Source: Bacteroidales bacterium
GTDB lineage: Bacteria > Bacteroidota > Bacteroidia > Bacteroidales > UBA1402
Length of the DNA: 64,000 nt
NCBI GenBank assembly: GCA_017380635.1
Contig: JAFODP010000009.1
Coordinates: 1-64,000 of the forward strand
Direction of reading: 5' to 3'
Shown: positions 18,583-27,321 of the stretch, one piece after another
Layout of the letters: every line of letters starts with the position of its first letter
How positions within the stretch are numbered: the stretch's first letter is position 1
Translations under genes and position numbers: made by a program
The notes under the pieces: model-generated
What the model saw: the letters and a program-made list of their open reading frames with translations, nothing else
Told to the model about the DNA's origin: nothing
Database searches by the model: none

Positions 18583-19055
18583 TTATTTTCCCCTTTCAAT
18601 TTAAAACGAACACGCCAGCGACCCTCTTCCCAATCGGATGAAATAATGACAAATTGGCCAATTTCGCCAGTGTGTTCCACATGAGCGCCCACACAAGCAC
18701 AAGCATCATAATCGCCAATGCGAACTATACGCAACGTCTGCGACACCTCTTCGGGCAACTTACTCATATCCACTATCTTGGCTGCTTTTTCGTGTGTCAC
18801 AAATTCGATGGTCACCGGCAAATCGGCGGCAATCACTTCGTTCACGCGGGCTTCGATTTCGGCCACTTGTTCAGGCGTGGGAGCCGTTTCCAACAGATAA
18901 TCGCATTTGCTTTTCTTGCGTTCGATGTGTGCATTTTTCGAGCGCGGACAGCCAAACATTCTCACCATGGTCTGATTCAAAATATGTTCTGCCGTATGCA
19001 TAGGCGGATATTCCGCCTTGTTGTGTGCGTTGAGTTGAGGACTTTCCATTGTCAT
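18579..19055 (-). CDS. Alanyl-tRNA editing (AlaX/ThrRS SAD-like) protein
   Basis: A 158-residue protein starting at the ATG at 19053-19055 or the one two codons later; an upstream TTG is less likely. It has the metal-binding pair of the second-additional-domain fold shared by alanyl- and threonyl-tRNA synthetase editing domains: H-x-x-x-H in MHTAEHILNQ near residue 20 and C-x-x-x-H in CACVGAHVEHTGEIG near residue 117. Such free-standing domains hydrolyse mischarged tRNA. The usual N-terminal AlaRS-like extension is missing, so it is a short form. It is translationally coupled to mntP. Confidence 0.85.
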   Translation of the reverse strand: MTMESPQLNAHNKAEYPPMHTAEHILNQTMVRMFGCPRSKNAHIERKKSKCDYLLETAPTPEQVAEIEARVNEVIAADLPVTIEFVTHEKAAKIVDMSKLPEEVSQTLRIVRIGDYDACACVGAHVEHTGEIGQFVIISSDWEEGRWRVRFKLKGENK

Positions 19056-19123
19056 TGGTTTTGTTGATTGATTAAGGTAAATAGCTAACGAAACTTGTCG
19101 CAAAATTAATATAAAAGATAGGC

Positions 19124-19154
19124 CTTGTCAAGTGAAAATAAAGAGCTATTTTTG
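19124..19154 (+). promoter_or_regulatory. Promoter of the XRE-cupin gene
   Basis: CTTG (19124-19127), a 19-bp spacer and TATTTTTG (19147-19154) match the Bacteroidetes -33/-7 pattern. The box is 32 bp upstream of the ATG at 19187. Confidence 0.72.
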
Positions 19155-19186
19155 CAGATTCATTACAACGAAAAAGCGTTTAGCAT

Positions 19187-19744
19187 ATGAACGAACAAAT
19201 CAGACAAATTGCGGAGCGTTTGCGCGGAATGCGCGATGCTTTGGACATGAGTATCAGCGAGATGGCAGAAGCATGCCAGATTAGCGAACAAGATTATGCC
19301 TCTTACGAAAGCGGCGAAGTGGATATTCCCATGAGTTTCATCTGTCATTTTGCCGACTATTTCAAGATACAACCATCGGAATTGTTGTCGGGCGAGCAGG
19401 CCTACATGAGCCATTATTTCCTGACACGAAAGGACAAAGGATTGTCTGTAGAACGACAGAAAGCCTATAAATACCAAGCACTTGCCATGGGTTTCAAGAA
19501 CGCGAAAGCCGACCCTTTCATCGTGACGGTAGAGCCCAACGACACGCCCAAGGAAGCCTTGCATCTGAACACCCACGACGATCAGGAATTCAACATGGTA
19601 TTGGAAGGCACTCTGCTGCTGGTAATCGATGGTAAAGAACTGATTTTGAACGAAGGCGACAGCATTTATTTCGACGCCAGCCGTCCCCACGGCATGAAAG
19701 CCCTCAACGGAAAAGCGGTGAAATTTTTCGCTATCATTTTGTAG
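19187..19744 (+). CDS. XRE-family regulator with C-terminal cupin domain
   Basis: A 185-residue protein. Residues 1-60 are a helix-turn-helix domain (ERLRGMRDALDMSISEMAEACQISEQDYASYESGE). Residues 105-185 are a cupin barrel (DDQEFNMVLEGTLLLVIDGKELILNEGDSIYFDASRPHG) with the G-D-x(n)-P-H-G motif. These proteins usually sense a small metabolite in the cupin and control a neighbouring operon. The acyl-CoA ligase gene begins 67 bp downstream on the same strand, a pairing common in Bacteroidales, so the likely target is that gene or a fatty-acid-like ligand pathway. Confidence 0.9.
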   Translation: MNEQIRQIAERLRGMRDALDMSISEMAEACQISEQDYASYESGEVDIPMSFICHFADYFKIQPSELLSGEQAYMSHYFLTRKDKGLSVERQKAYKYQALAMGFKNAKADPFIVTVEPNDTPKEALHLNTHDDQEFNMVLEGTLLLVIDGKELILNEGDSIYFDASRPHGMKALNGKAVKFFAIIL

Positions 19745-19811
19745 TCGCAAAGGCGATTACCACAAATTAAAGATTTAATACAGAGGATATTAAGAAGACC
19801 TTAAAAGATTG

Positions 19812-21476
19812 ATGATGATTTTAGACAGATTTCTGAAACAAGTCGAATTTTCTTCGATGGAAGATTTTCGACAGCATCTGGAATTCAAAGTTCCGGAGCA
19901 GTTCAATTTCAGCTACGACGTAGTGGATGCCTGGGCCGAAATCGCGCCCGACAAAAAAGCCCTGATCTGGACCAACGACCAAGGCGAATATCGTGAATAT
20001 ACTTTTGCAGATATCAAAGATTACAGCGACCGCAGCGCTTCTTATTTTCAACAACTTGGCATCAAGCCTGGAGAGAAAGTGATGTTGATACTCAAACGTC
20101 GCGTGGAATTCTGGTTCTCCATTTTGGCACTACATAAAATTGGCGCCGTGGTGATTCCCGCCACACACCTGCTCACTAAAAAAGATATCGTGTATCGCGC
20201 CAATGCGGCCGACATCAAAATGATAGTGGCTGCCGGCGAAGGCGAAATCATTCAGCACATCGAAGCAGCCCGCGACGAATCGCCCAGTTTGGAGATTTTG
20301 GTATCGGTGGGCGGAGAATATCCCCAAGGATGGGAAAATTTCCAGGAAGGCATTGCCAAAGCGCCCGCTTTCGTGCGTCCGGATTTCGTGAACAACAACA
20401 GCGATATTTCCATCATGTATTTCACTTCGGGCACCAGCGGACAACCCAAAATGGTGGCCCACGATTATTGCTATCCCATCGGACATATCGTTACGGCAAA
20501 ATATTGGCACAACCTGCACGAAAACAGCCTGCATCTGACCGTGGCCGACACCGGTTGGGGAAAAGCCGTTTGGGGAAAACTCTACGGACAATGGTTTGTG
20601 GGCGCTTGCGTATTTGTGTACGATCATGAAAAATTCGCCGCAGGCGACATCTTGAGAATGATGGAAAAATACCATATCACCTCTTTCTGTGCGCCGCCTA
20701 CCATTTATCGTTTCATGATACGCGAAGACCTGAGCCGTTTCGATTTGAGCAGCCTGGAATATTGCACCATTGCCGGCGAACCGCTGAATCCTTCGGTATA
20801 CGAAGCGTTCTATCAGGCTACCGGCATCAAGATGCGCGAAGGATTCGGACAGACGGAAACCTGCATGACCATCGGTACTTTTCCCTGGATGGAACCCAAG
20901 CCCGGCTCGATGGGTGTGCCCAATCCCGCTTACGACATGAGCCTGCTCACACCCGACGGACGCGAAGCCGAAGATGGCGAACAAGGCGAAATCGTACTGC
21001 TCACCAACAAGCGCAAACCTTACGGACTTTTCAAGGAATATTATCGCGATGCCCAGAAAACCAACGAAGTATATCATGATGACGTTTACCACACCGGCGA
21101 CGTGGCTTGGCGCGACGAAGACGGCTATTTCTGGTTTGTGGGCCGCACCGACGATGTCATCAAAAGTTCTGGTTATCGTATCGGTCCCTTCGAAGTGGAA
21201 AGTGCACTCATGACGCATCCGGCCGTGGTGGAATGTGCCATCACCGGCGTGCCCGACGAAGTACGCGGCCAGGTAGTGAAAGCCACCATCGTTTTGGCCA
21301 AGGAATACCGCGATGCCGACAAAGAGCAACTCACCAAGGAAATCCAGCATCATGTCAAAGTGACGACCGCTCCTTATAAATATCCCCGCGTGGTGGAATT
21401 CGTGGACGAACTTCCCAAAACCATCAGCGGAAAAATTCGTCGAGTACAAATTCGTAAACAAGATTCACAACAATGA
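19812..21476 (+). CDS. AMP-forming acyl-CoA synthetase
   Basis: A 554-residue ANL-superfamily ligase. The start is the ATG at 19812 or 19815; a TTG at 19809 is also in frame. The P-loop-like motif is MYFTSGTSGQPKMVAH near residues 200-215. The GFGQTET motif follows near residue 345, then YHTGDVAWRDEDGYFWFVGR near residue 425 and the catalytic C-terminal Lys in PKTISGKIRR near residue 540. The active-site surroundings (DTGWGKAVWGKLYGQW) resemble medium-chain acyl-CoA synthetases rather than acetyl-CoA synthetase. The acyl substrate is not certain. The stop overlaps yicC by four bases. Confidence 0.93.
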   Translation: MMILDRFLKQVEFSSMEDFRQHLEFKVPEQFNFSYDVVDAWAEIAPDKKALIWTNDQGEYREYTFADIKDYSDRSASYFQQLGIKPGEKVMLILKRRVEFWFSILALHKIGAVVIPATHLLTKKDIVYRANAADIKMIVAAGEGEIIQHIEAARDESPSLEILVSVGGEYPQGWENFQEGIAKAPAFVRPDFVNNNSDISIMYFTSGTSGQPKMVAHDYCYPIGHIVTAKYWHNLHENSLHLTVADTGWGKAVWGKLYGQWFVGACVFVYDHEKFAAGDILRMMEKYHITSFCAPPTIYRFMIREDLSRFDLSSLEYCTIAGEPLNPSVYEAFYQATGIKMREGFGQTETCMTIGTFPWMEPKPGSMGVPNPAYDMSLLTPDGREAEDGEQGEIVLLTNKRKPYGLFKEYYRDAQKTNEVYHDDVYHTGDVAWRDEDGYFWFVGRTDDVIKSSGYRIGPFEVESALMTHPAVVECAITGVPDEVRGQVVKATIVLAKEYRDADKEQLTKEIQHHVKVTTAPYKYPRVVEFVDELPKTISGKIRRVQIRKQDSQQ

Positions 21477-22357
21477 TACTATCAATGACCGGCTATGGCA
21501 AGTTCCAGGCCGAAATCAACGGAAAGAAAGTGACGGCGGAAATCCGCTCGCTCAACAGCAAACAACTCGATTTGAGCACGCGCGTATCGCCCTACTACAA
21601 AGAAAAAGACAACGAAATCCGCAACGAGATTTTGCGTCGTTTGGAAAGAGGCAAAGTAGATTTCGCACTCTACACCGAAAGCCTGGGCGAACAAAACAAC
21701 TCGCATCTGAACATTCCGCTTATGCAAGCCTACTACAAGGAATTCATGCAAGCTTCAGCCAGCCTGCAGCTTCCTTTGGACGAGAATATCTGGAGTTTGT
21801 TGATGCGTATGCCCAACGTGATGCAAGGCGACAGTTTCGATTTGCCCGAGGACGAATGGCCGCAAGTGCAGGAAGTGATTGCCATGGCCATCGATCAGCT
21901 GATTTCTTTCAGAACGCAAGAAGGCAACATGCTCTACCAATTTTTCAACGAACGTATCGACCAGATTGAAAACTTGTTGGCGCAAGTGGAACCTTACGAA
22001 AACGAACGCGTGGAAAAAATCAAACAACGCCTGTTGGATGCTTTGGAAAAACTCGGTCCGGACAATTACGACAAGAATCGTTTCGAACAGGAACTGATTT
22101 ATTATCTGGAAAAACTGGACATCACCGAAGAGAAAACCCGCCTGAGCAATCATTGTGACTACTTCCGTCAGACCATGGACGACGAGCAGGAAACCAAAGG
22201 CGGAAAAGGCAAGAAACTGGGCTTCATCATCCAGGAAATGGGTCGTGAAATCAACACGCTGGGCTCGAAATCGAATCAGGCAGAAATGCAGCGCATCGTG
22301 GTATGCATGAAAGACTGCTTGGAGCAAATGAAAGAACAGATACTCAACGTTTTATAA
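21473..22357 (+). CDS. yicC: YicC/YloC family endoribonuclease
   Basis: A 294-residue protein with the family start (MILSMTGYGKFQAEINGK), EIRSLNSKQLD near residue 25, and the C-terminal DUF1732 part with RLSNHCDYFRQTM and KLGFIIQEMGREINTLGSKS. E. coli YicC is a divalent-metal-dependent RNase that acts on some sRNAs. It starts inside the acyl-CoA ligase stop (ATGA overlap), so the two are coupled. nadD follows by 8 bp. Confidence 0.94.
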   Translation: MILSMTGYGKFQAEINGKKVTAEIRSLNSKQLDLSTRVSPYYKEKDNEIRNEILRRLERGKVDFALYTESLGEQNNSHLNIPLMQAYYKEFMQASASLQLPLDENIWSLLMRMPNVMQGDSFDLPEDEWPQVQEVIAMAIDQLISFRTQEGNMLYQFFNERIDQIENLLAQVEPYENERVEKIKQRLLDALEKLGPDNYDKNRFEQELIYYLEKLDITEEKTRLSNHCDYFRQTMDDEQETKGGKGKKLGFIIQEMGREINTLGSKSNQAEMQRIVVCMKDCLEQMKEQILNVL

Positions 22358-22365
22358 TAAAAATC

Positions 22366-22899
22366 ATGCTTTTGCGAACAGGCATATTCGGAGGTTCATT
22401 CAACCCTATTCACAGCGGCCACATTGCCATTGGCGAGTATTTTCACCGCAGCGGCATACTGGACGAAGTGTGGTTTGTGGTGAGTCCGCAAAATCCTCTG
22501 AAAACGAGCGAAGTTTCGCTCAATGCCGAAGAACGTTTACAAGCCTGTCGCGAAGTTTTGAAAGATTATCCCTACCTGACAGTATCCGATATAGAATTTG
22601 AATTGCCGCGTCCCTCTTACATGGCGCAAACGCTGAAAAGTCTGCAAGAACGCTATCCCGACAGACAATTCTCATTGATTATCGGCGGCGACAATCTGGC
22701 ACATTTCGAACGATGGAAAGATTATCGTCAGATACTGGACAACTACGACATTCTGGTTTATCCCCGTCCGGGCAGCCCGAATATCGTTCCTGAAAATTGG
22801 AAGAGAGTAAGACTCTTTGAAGATGCCACCTTGATGGATATTTCATCCACGCAAATCCGTGAACAGCAAAAACTGGCCCGCGGACAACAAGCAAACTAA
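22366..22899 (+). CDS. nadD: Nicotinate-nucleotide adenylyltransferase
   Basis: A 177-residue enzyme adenylating nicotinate mononucleotide in NAD synthesis. The start is the ATG at 22366 (MLLRTGIFGGSFNPIHSGH), giving the nucleotidyltransferase motif G-G-S-F-N-P-x-H right at the N-terminus; an in-frame upstream start inside yicC would add unrelated residues. Other family stretches are WFVVSPQNPLK near residue 40, IIGGDNLAHFERWKDY near residue 104 and DISSTQIRE near the end, the ISSTxIR motif. It is somewhat short for the family (about 190). A gmk gene, which I recall between yicC and nadD in many Bacteroidetes, is absent here. Confidence 0.95.
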   Translation: MLLRTGIFGGSFNPIHSGHIAIGEYFHRSGILDEVWFVVSPQNPLKTSEVSLNAEERLQACREVLKDYPYLTVSDIEFELPRPSYMAQTLKSLQERYPDRQFSLIIGGDNLAHFERWKDYRQILDNYDILVYPRPGSPNIVPENWKRVRLFEDATLMDISSTQIREQQKLARGQQAN

Positions 22900-22913
22900 A
22901 CAAGACCTGAATT

Positions 22914-23465
22914 ATGAAACTGAAACAAAGATTGGCCATCGGCTTAAGCAAATTATTGGGATGGAAGTTTGAAGACAAATTTCCCGATATACAAAAATGC
23001 GTCATTGCTGTAGCGCCCCACACCAGCAACTGGGACTTTTTCTATGGCAAACTCAGCAGTTTGGCCGTAGGTCGTAAAACGCATTTCCTGATTAAGAGCG
23101 ATTGGTTTTTCTTTCCCATGAATTATTTCTTCAAATGGGTGGGCGGCATTCCCGTGTATCGCAACAAGAAAAACAACAGCATGACCGACCGCGTGGCGCA
23201 ATATTTCAAAGACAAGAAAAGACTCAGTCTGGGCATCACGCCCGAAGGCACACGCAAAGCCAATCCCGATTGGAAAAAAGGTTTCTACTACATCGCCAAA
23301 AAGGCCAATGTGCCCATCTTGCTTTCCTACATCGATTACGCCAAAAAGAAAGCCAGCATCGCCGAAATCTTTGTTCCTACCGACGACGAAGCCGCCGACT
23401 TGCAATACATCAAAAATTTCTTCAAGAATATCACCGGCAAGATTCCTGCCAATTTTGCCATCTAA
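22914..23465 (+). CDS. PlsC-like 1-acyl-glycerol-3-phosphate acyltransferase family protein
   Basis: A 183-residue acyltransferase. The catalytic H-x4-D motif is in APHTSNWDFFYG near residues 36-47 and the glycerol-phosphate binding motif is in ITPEGTRKANPDWKKGF near residue 108. No long hydrophobic segment is present, so it is a peripheral protein. Bacterial relatives acylate lysophospholipids or other lipids; this short form is common in Bacteroidetes. It lies between nadD (14 bp) and the omega-amidase gene (12 bp) and is probably part of the same run of genes. Confidence 0.87.
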   Translation: MKLKQRLAIGLSKLLGWKFEDKFPDIQKCVIAVAPHTSNWDFFYGKLSSLAVGRKTHFLIKSDWFFFPMNYFFKWVGGIPVYRNKKNNSMTDRVAQYFKDKKRLSLGITPEGTRKANPDWKKGFYYIAKKANVPILLSYIDYAKKKASIAEIFVPTDDEAADLQYIKNFFKNITGKIPANFAI

Positions 23466-23477
23466 TCATCTGAAAAT

Positions 23478-24299
23478 ATGCGCATCAGTTTAGCACAAGT
23501 GGATATCATTTGGGAAAATGCCCAAGCCAACATGCAGAAATACAAAGAAATAGCTGCTTCGCTGAAAGGAAAAAGCGACTTATTGGTATTGCCCGAAATG
23601 TGCGCCAACGGTTTTGGCAGCCAGGCCCAGAAAGTAGCCCAATATGCCGACGGATTCACCATCAGTTCTTTGCGCGCCATGGCCATGGAAAATGATATTG
23701 CCATCGTGGGAAGCTTCATTGCCAAGGAAGATGCCGAAGTTAATGGCGAAAAGACGCTGCTCTACTTCAACCGCGGATTCTTTATCTATCCCGACGGAAA
23801 AACCACTTTTTTCGACAAACGTCATCTTTTCCGCGTGGGCGTGGAAGGCAAAGATTATCAAGCCGGCTCTATTGAGCCCTGCATTGTGCATTACAAAGGT
23901 TGGAATATCCGTCTGATTATCTGTTACGATTTGCGTTTCCCCGTATGGTGCCGCAATGTTCAGCAAGGCTACGATTTATTGATTTGTGCCGCCAACTGGC
24001 CTGAATGCCGCATTAAATCGTGGAACAACATGTTGGAAGCGCGTGCCACCGAAAACCAAGCCTATGCCTGCGGCGTCAATCGCGTGGGCGACGACGGATT
24101 GGATCTTCATTACAATGGTGCTTCGGCGGTGTATTCTGCCATCGGCGAAGAATTGGGACGCTGTCGCGACAACCAGGAGGAAGTGCTTACGCTCGATCTC
24201 GACCTGGATCGTTTGCGTCATCAGAGAGAGAAATTCCCCTCTTGGAAAGATGCCGACATTTTCGAAATCACCGGAGGTCCGGCCTGCGCCGAAATCTAA
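23478..24299 (+). CDS. Omega-amidase/nitrilase family hydrolase (YafV-like)
   Basis: A 273-residue member of the nitrilase superfamily. The Glu-Lys-Cys catalytic triad is visible as LLVLPEMCANGF near residue 40 (Glu), FFDKRHLFRVG near residue 115 (Lys) and IICYDLRFPVW near residue 148 (Cys). LEARATENQAYACGVNRVG is another family stretch. YafV-type enzymes hydrolyse alpha-ketoglutaramate or ketosuccinamate in methionine salvage and metabolite repair. The exact substrate is inferred from family resemblance. Confidence 0.9.
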   Translation: MRISLAQVDIIWENAQANMQKYKEIAASLKGKSDLLVLPEMCANGFGSQAQKVAQYADGFTISSLRAMAMENDIAIVGSFIAKEDAEVNGEKTLLYFNRGFFIYPDGKTTFFDKRHLFRVGVEGKDYQAGSIEPCIVHYKGWNIRLIICYDLRFPVWCRNVQQGYDLLICAANWPECRIKSWNNMLEARATENQAYACGVNRVGDDGLDLHYNGASAVYSAIGEELGRCRDNQEEVLTLDLDLDRLRHQREKFPSWKDADIFEITGGPACAEI

Positions 24300-24311
24300 A
24301 CAAATTTATCG

Positions 24312-25010
24312 ATGCCCTCTATTGCCGACATACAACTGATAGGTTTCGATGCCGACGACACGCTTTGGCTGAACAGCGTATATTTTATCCGCGCCGAAAA
24401 AGCCTTGGCCGAGATACTATCGCCATACATCGATGCGGATAGTCTGCACCGCGAGCTCACGGCCATCGAAGCCAAAAATATGCCTTGGTACGGCTATGGC
24501 GTAATGGCCTATACCCTTTCGCTGATGGAATGTGCGCTGAAAGTGAGCCAACATCGTCTGCCGGGCAAGGATATGGAGAAAATCCTGGAAATCGGACGCA
24601 AAATGTTGGCACAAGACATCGAACTGTATCCCAGCGTGCGCGAAACCTTGGCCCGTCTGAGCGAACATTATCCACTGATTCTCATCACCAAAGGCGATAT
24701 GCTCGACCAGGAACGCAAGTTGCACAAATCGGGGCTGCAAGCTTATTTCGACCACATTGAAATAGTGACGGAAAAACATCCCAAGCAATACCAGGAGATA
24801 CTTTCGCGCTTGCGCATATCGCCCGAACATTTCCTGATGGTGGGCAATTCGTATAAATCGGACATCATTCCGGTGCTGGAAATTGGTGCGCAAGCCATCC
24901 ACACCAAAGACGACAGCGTTTGGGAATGGGAAAAACGCGCTTGTCCCGACAATTTTTTTCACGAAATCACACAACTTTCCGAGATGCTTCCGCTATTAGG
25001 TTTAAGATAA
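24312..25010 (+). CDS. HAD-family hydrolase
   Basis: A 232-residue haloacid dehalogenase-like phosphatase. Motif I is FDADDTLW near residue 10, with the nucleophile Asp followed by Asp two residues later. Motif II Thr/Ser is in LILITKGD near residue 119, motif III Lys in TEKHPKQY near residue 155, and motif IV in HFLMVGNSYKSDI near residue 180. Residues 20-95 form an all-helical cap. The substrate is unknown. It starts 12 bp after the amidase gene and ends 50 bp before the glycosyltransferase. Confidence 0.9.
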   Translation: MPSIADIQLIGFDADDTLWLNSVYFIRAEKALAEILSPYIDADSLHRELTAIEAKNMPWYGYGVMAYTLSLMECALKVSQHRLPGKDMEKILEIGRKMLAQDIELYPSVRETLARLSEHYPLILITKGDMLDQERKLHKSGLQAYFDHIEIVTEKHPKQYQEILSRLRISPEHFLMVGNSYKSDIIPVLEIGAQAIHTKDDSVWEWEKRACPDNFFHEITQLSEMLPLLGLR

Positions 25011-25060
25011 TTGTCTATCTTTATGCCATCCTATATCTTTCAACAAAATTGTAAGAAACG

Positions 25061-26362
25061 ATGACAATCCTACCTTTTCAAAGCAGAAGCAAAGATTTAA
25101 AAAACACCATCTTATCTATCGAAGAAGATGGATTTTTCCTCCTCACGGATGCTTCCATCCAAGCCAAAGACATCGCATGGCAGCAGCATGCCCAAGAAAG
25201 ACTGCAACAAGTGGGCTTGAATACCCAAGCCGGCATGATTTACGCTGATTATCACCAACATCCGCTCATCGATTGTCAGGTGGGCAGTTTGCGCGACGAT
25301 TTCGATTTCGGTAAAATAGTGTGGATCAATACGGCTGCCGCCAAAATGGTGTTGAACGAGATGCCCGACCAGCTGGAATTTGCCGCTTTTTATGCCTTGC
25401 GTCTGGCATTGAGCCGCCGTTATCCGATTTTGCATCTGCGCGAATGTCTGTATCGTCTGCTGCCACAGGAAAACATCGATAAAGAAGCACGACAGTTTGC
25501 CTATGTAGATCCGCGTCAGCGAGCTTACCAAGTGGAAATGGAAGCCGTCTGCACACAACATCTGCAAGCCATCGGCGCCTATTTACCTGAACGCAAAGCT
25601 TGTATCGATACGCAGGCGGGCGAATTTCCCGTGGAAGCCAGTGTGATTATTCCGGTGCGCAACCGCATCAGAACCATACGCGAAGCGGTGCTTTCGGCCC
25701 TGCAACAGCAATGCGATTTTCCTTTCAACGTTATCGTGGTGGACAATCATTCCTCCGACGGCACGCGCGAAGCCTTGGAAGCCTTGGCCGACACTTATCC
25801 GCATTTGCAAGTAATTTTTCCCGAAAGAGATGACCTAAACATCGGCGGATGCTGGAATACGGCCATCGACAGTGCTTACTGCGGACGCTATGCCGTGCAA
25901 CTCGACAGCGACGATCTTTACAGCGACGAACACAGTTTGCAAAAAATTGTAAATGTTTTTCACGAAGAGAAATGTGCCATGGTGGTGGGAAGTTATCGCA
26001 TCTGCAATTTCCAAAAAGAGACTTTACCTCCGGGCCTGATCGATCACCGCGAATGGACGGCCGAAAACGGACACAACAATGCTTTGCGCATCAACGGATT
26101 GGGCGCTCCGAGAGCCTTCTTCACGCCGCTTTTGCGCGAACTGCATTTGCCCAACACCAGTTATGGCGAAGATTATGCGATCGGTTTGGCCATCACTCGA
26201 AACTATCGCCTGGGACGCATTTACGAAGAACTTTATCTTTGCCGTCGTTGGGAAGACAACAGCGATGCCGATATCAGTTTGGAAAAACTCAATGCCAACA
26301 ATCAATACAAAGATTCACTGCGTAGCATGGAAATCATGGCGCGTCAATGCATGAAACGATGA
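25061..26362 (+). CDS. Glycosyltransferase family 2 protein with extra N-terminal domain
   Basis: A 433-residue protein. Residues 1-180 show no family I can name, though the acidic and aromatic pattern ([23 protein letters not shown]) looks like a degenerate second GT-A domain. Residues 185-420 are a GT2 domain: [28 protein letters not shown] near residue 230 and [11 protein letters not shown] (DXD) near residue 285. It is the first gene of a run with DUF4922 and SpoIID-like proteins, with ATGA overlap to the next gene. The sugar target is unknown; a role in cell-wall metabolism is inferred from these neighbours. Confidence 0.85.
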   Translation: MTILPFQSRSKDLKNTILSIEEDGFFLLTDASIQAKDIAWQQHAQERLQQVGLNTQAGMIYADYHQHPLIDCQVGSLRDDFDFGKIVWINTAAAKMVLNEMPDQLEFAAFYALRLALSRRYPILHLRECLYRLLPQENIDKEARQFAYVDPRQRAYQVEMEAVCTQHLQAIGAYLPERKACIDTQAGEFPVEASVIIPVRNRIRTIREAVLSALQQQCDFPFNVIVVDNHSSDGTREALEALADTYPHLQVIFPERDDLNIGGCWNTAIDSAYCGRYAVQLDSDDLYSDEHSLQKIVNVFHEEKCAMVVGSYRICNFQKETLPPGLIDHREWTAENGHNNALRINGLGAPRAFFTPLLRELHLPNTSYGEDYAIGLAITRNYRLGRIYEELYLCRRWEDNSDADISLEKLNANNQYKDSLRSMEIMARQCMKR

Positions 26363-27321
26363 TAGACCTACACGCTTTCTTTTCGCAGCAACTGCCTTTA
26401 TGGCCACTGGCACAAGCCAATTACAACAACTTGAAGCAGGCTTTAATTAAGGATGTTTATCTTTCTGATTTTGAACGCATCCGCTTGGTTTGTCTGCCGG
26501 CGCGCATCGCCTCTTCTTCGGCAAAAATCACAGCCAAAGGCGAAGTGGACCGACCTTGTTTCTTATGCAGTCATCGCTTGCCGGCCGAGCAACAGCATTT
26601 GGATTTCGGCCACTGCGACATTCTGGTAAATCCTTTTCCGGTGTTCGAAGAGCATTTTACCGTGCCCAGCAAAAAGCATCAAGACCAGAGTCTATTGGAT
26701 GAATGGCCCAGTTTTTATCGACTCTTGCAGGAAATACCTCAGGATTATGTTGTCTTTTTCAATGGCGCTTGTTGTGGTGCTTCGGCGCCCGATCATCTGC
26801 ATTTTCAGATAGGTCTGAAAGATGTGATGCCTTTGCAAATGGATACTTTCGCCTCTGAAAATCTGCAATGTATCAAACATTACGAAAACTGCAGTCTGTA
26901 TGCTTTGCAGCATTATCATCGTCAGGCTTGCTTGCTTCGCGCCACAGAAAATGCGACGCAAGAGAATGTGCTTGAGGTGCTCAAATTGTTTTTACAGACT
27001 TTTGCGAACCTCTGCCATTTGGACGATGCCGAAAAGCATATCAATGTGGTAGCTTGGAAAGATGGTTCGGAATATTTGTTGTTGATTTTTCCGCGCGCCG
27101 CGCATCGTCCGCAATGCTTTTACAGCGAAGACGAAAACAAACGAATGATTACCAGTCCGGCCTCGGTAGAGATGATGGGCTATTATATTTTTCCACGAGC
27201 GGAAGATTTCCACAAAGCCGATGCCGCTGCCCTGAAAGCTATTTATCGAGATGTATGTCTAAGCCAAGAAGTTATGTCTCAACTATTTGCATTATTGCTT
27301 ATTGACAATGAAAGTAAATGA
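26359..27321 (+). CDS. DUF4922 protein, GalT/HIT-like nucleotidyltransferase fold
   Basis: A 320-residue protein from the ATG at 26359, which overlaps the upstream stop by four bases; an ATG four codons earlier is possible. It has [13 protein letters not shown] near residue 63, similar to a zinc site; [20 protein letters not shown] near residue 90; [17 protein letters not shown] near residue 135, with the H-x-H of HIT/galactose-1-phosphate uridylyltransferase folds; and [10 protein letters not shown] near residue 245. These are the DUF4922 features as I recall them. The reaction is not known. It overlaps the SpoIID gene by 14 bp. Confidence 0.85.
   Translation: MIDLHAFFSQQLPLWPLAQANYNNLKQALIKDVYLSDFERIRLVCLPARIASSSAKITAKGEVDRPCFLCSHRLPAEQQHLDFGHCDILVNPFPVFEEHFTVPSKKHQDQSLLDEWPSFYRLLQEIPQDYVVFFNGACCGASAPDHLHFQIGLKDVMPLQMDTFASENLQCIKHYENCSLYALQHYHRQACLLRATENATQENVLEVLKLFLQTFANLCHLDDAEKHINVVAWKDGSEYLLLIFPRAAHRPQCFYSEDENKRMITSPASVEMMGYYIFPRAEDFHKADAAALKAIYRDVCLSQEVMSQLFALLLIDNESK

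Noticed and set aside
18583..18700. yybP-ykoY manganese riboswitch upstream of mntP
   Set aside because: The upstream DNA is coding sequence of the overlapping tRNA-editing gene, and no riboswitch core could be recognised by eye upstream of that gene either.
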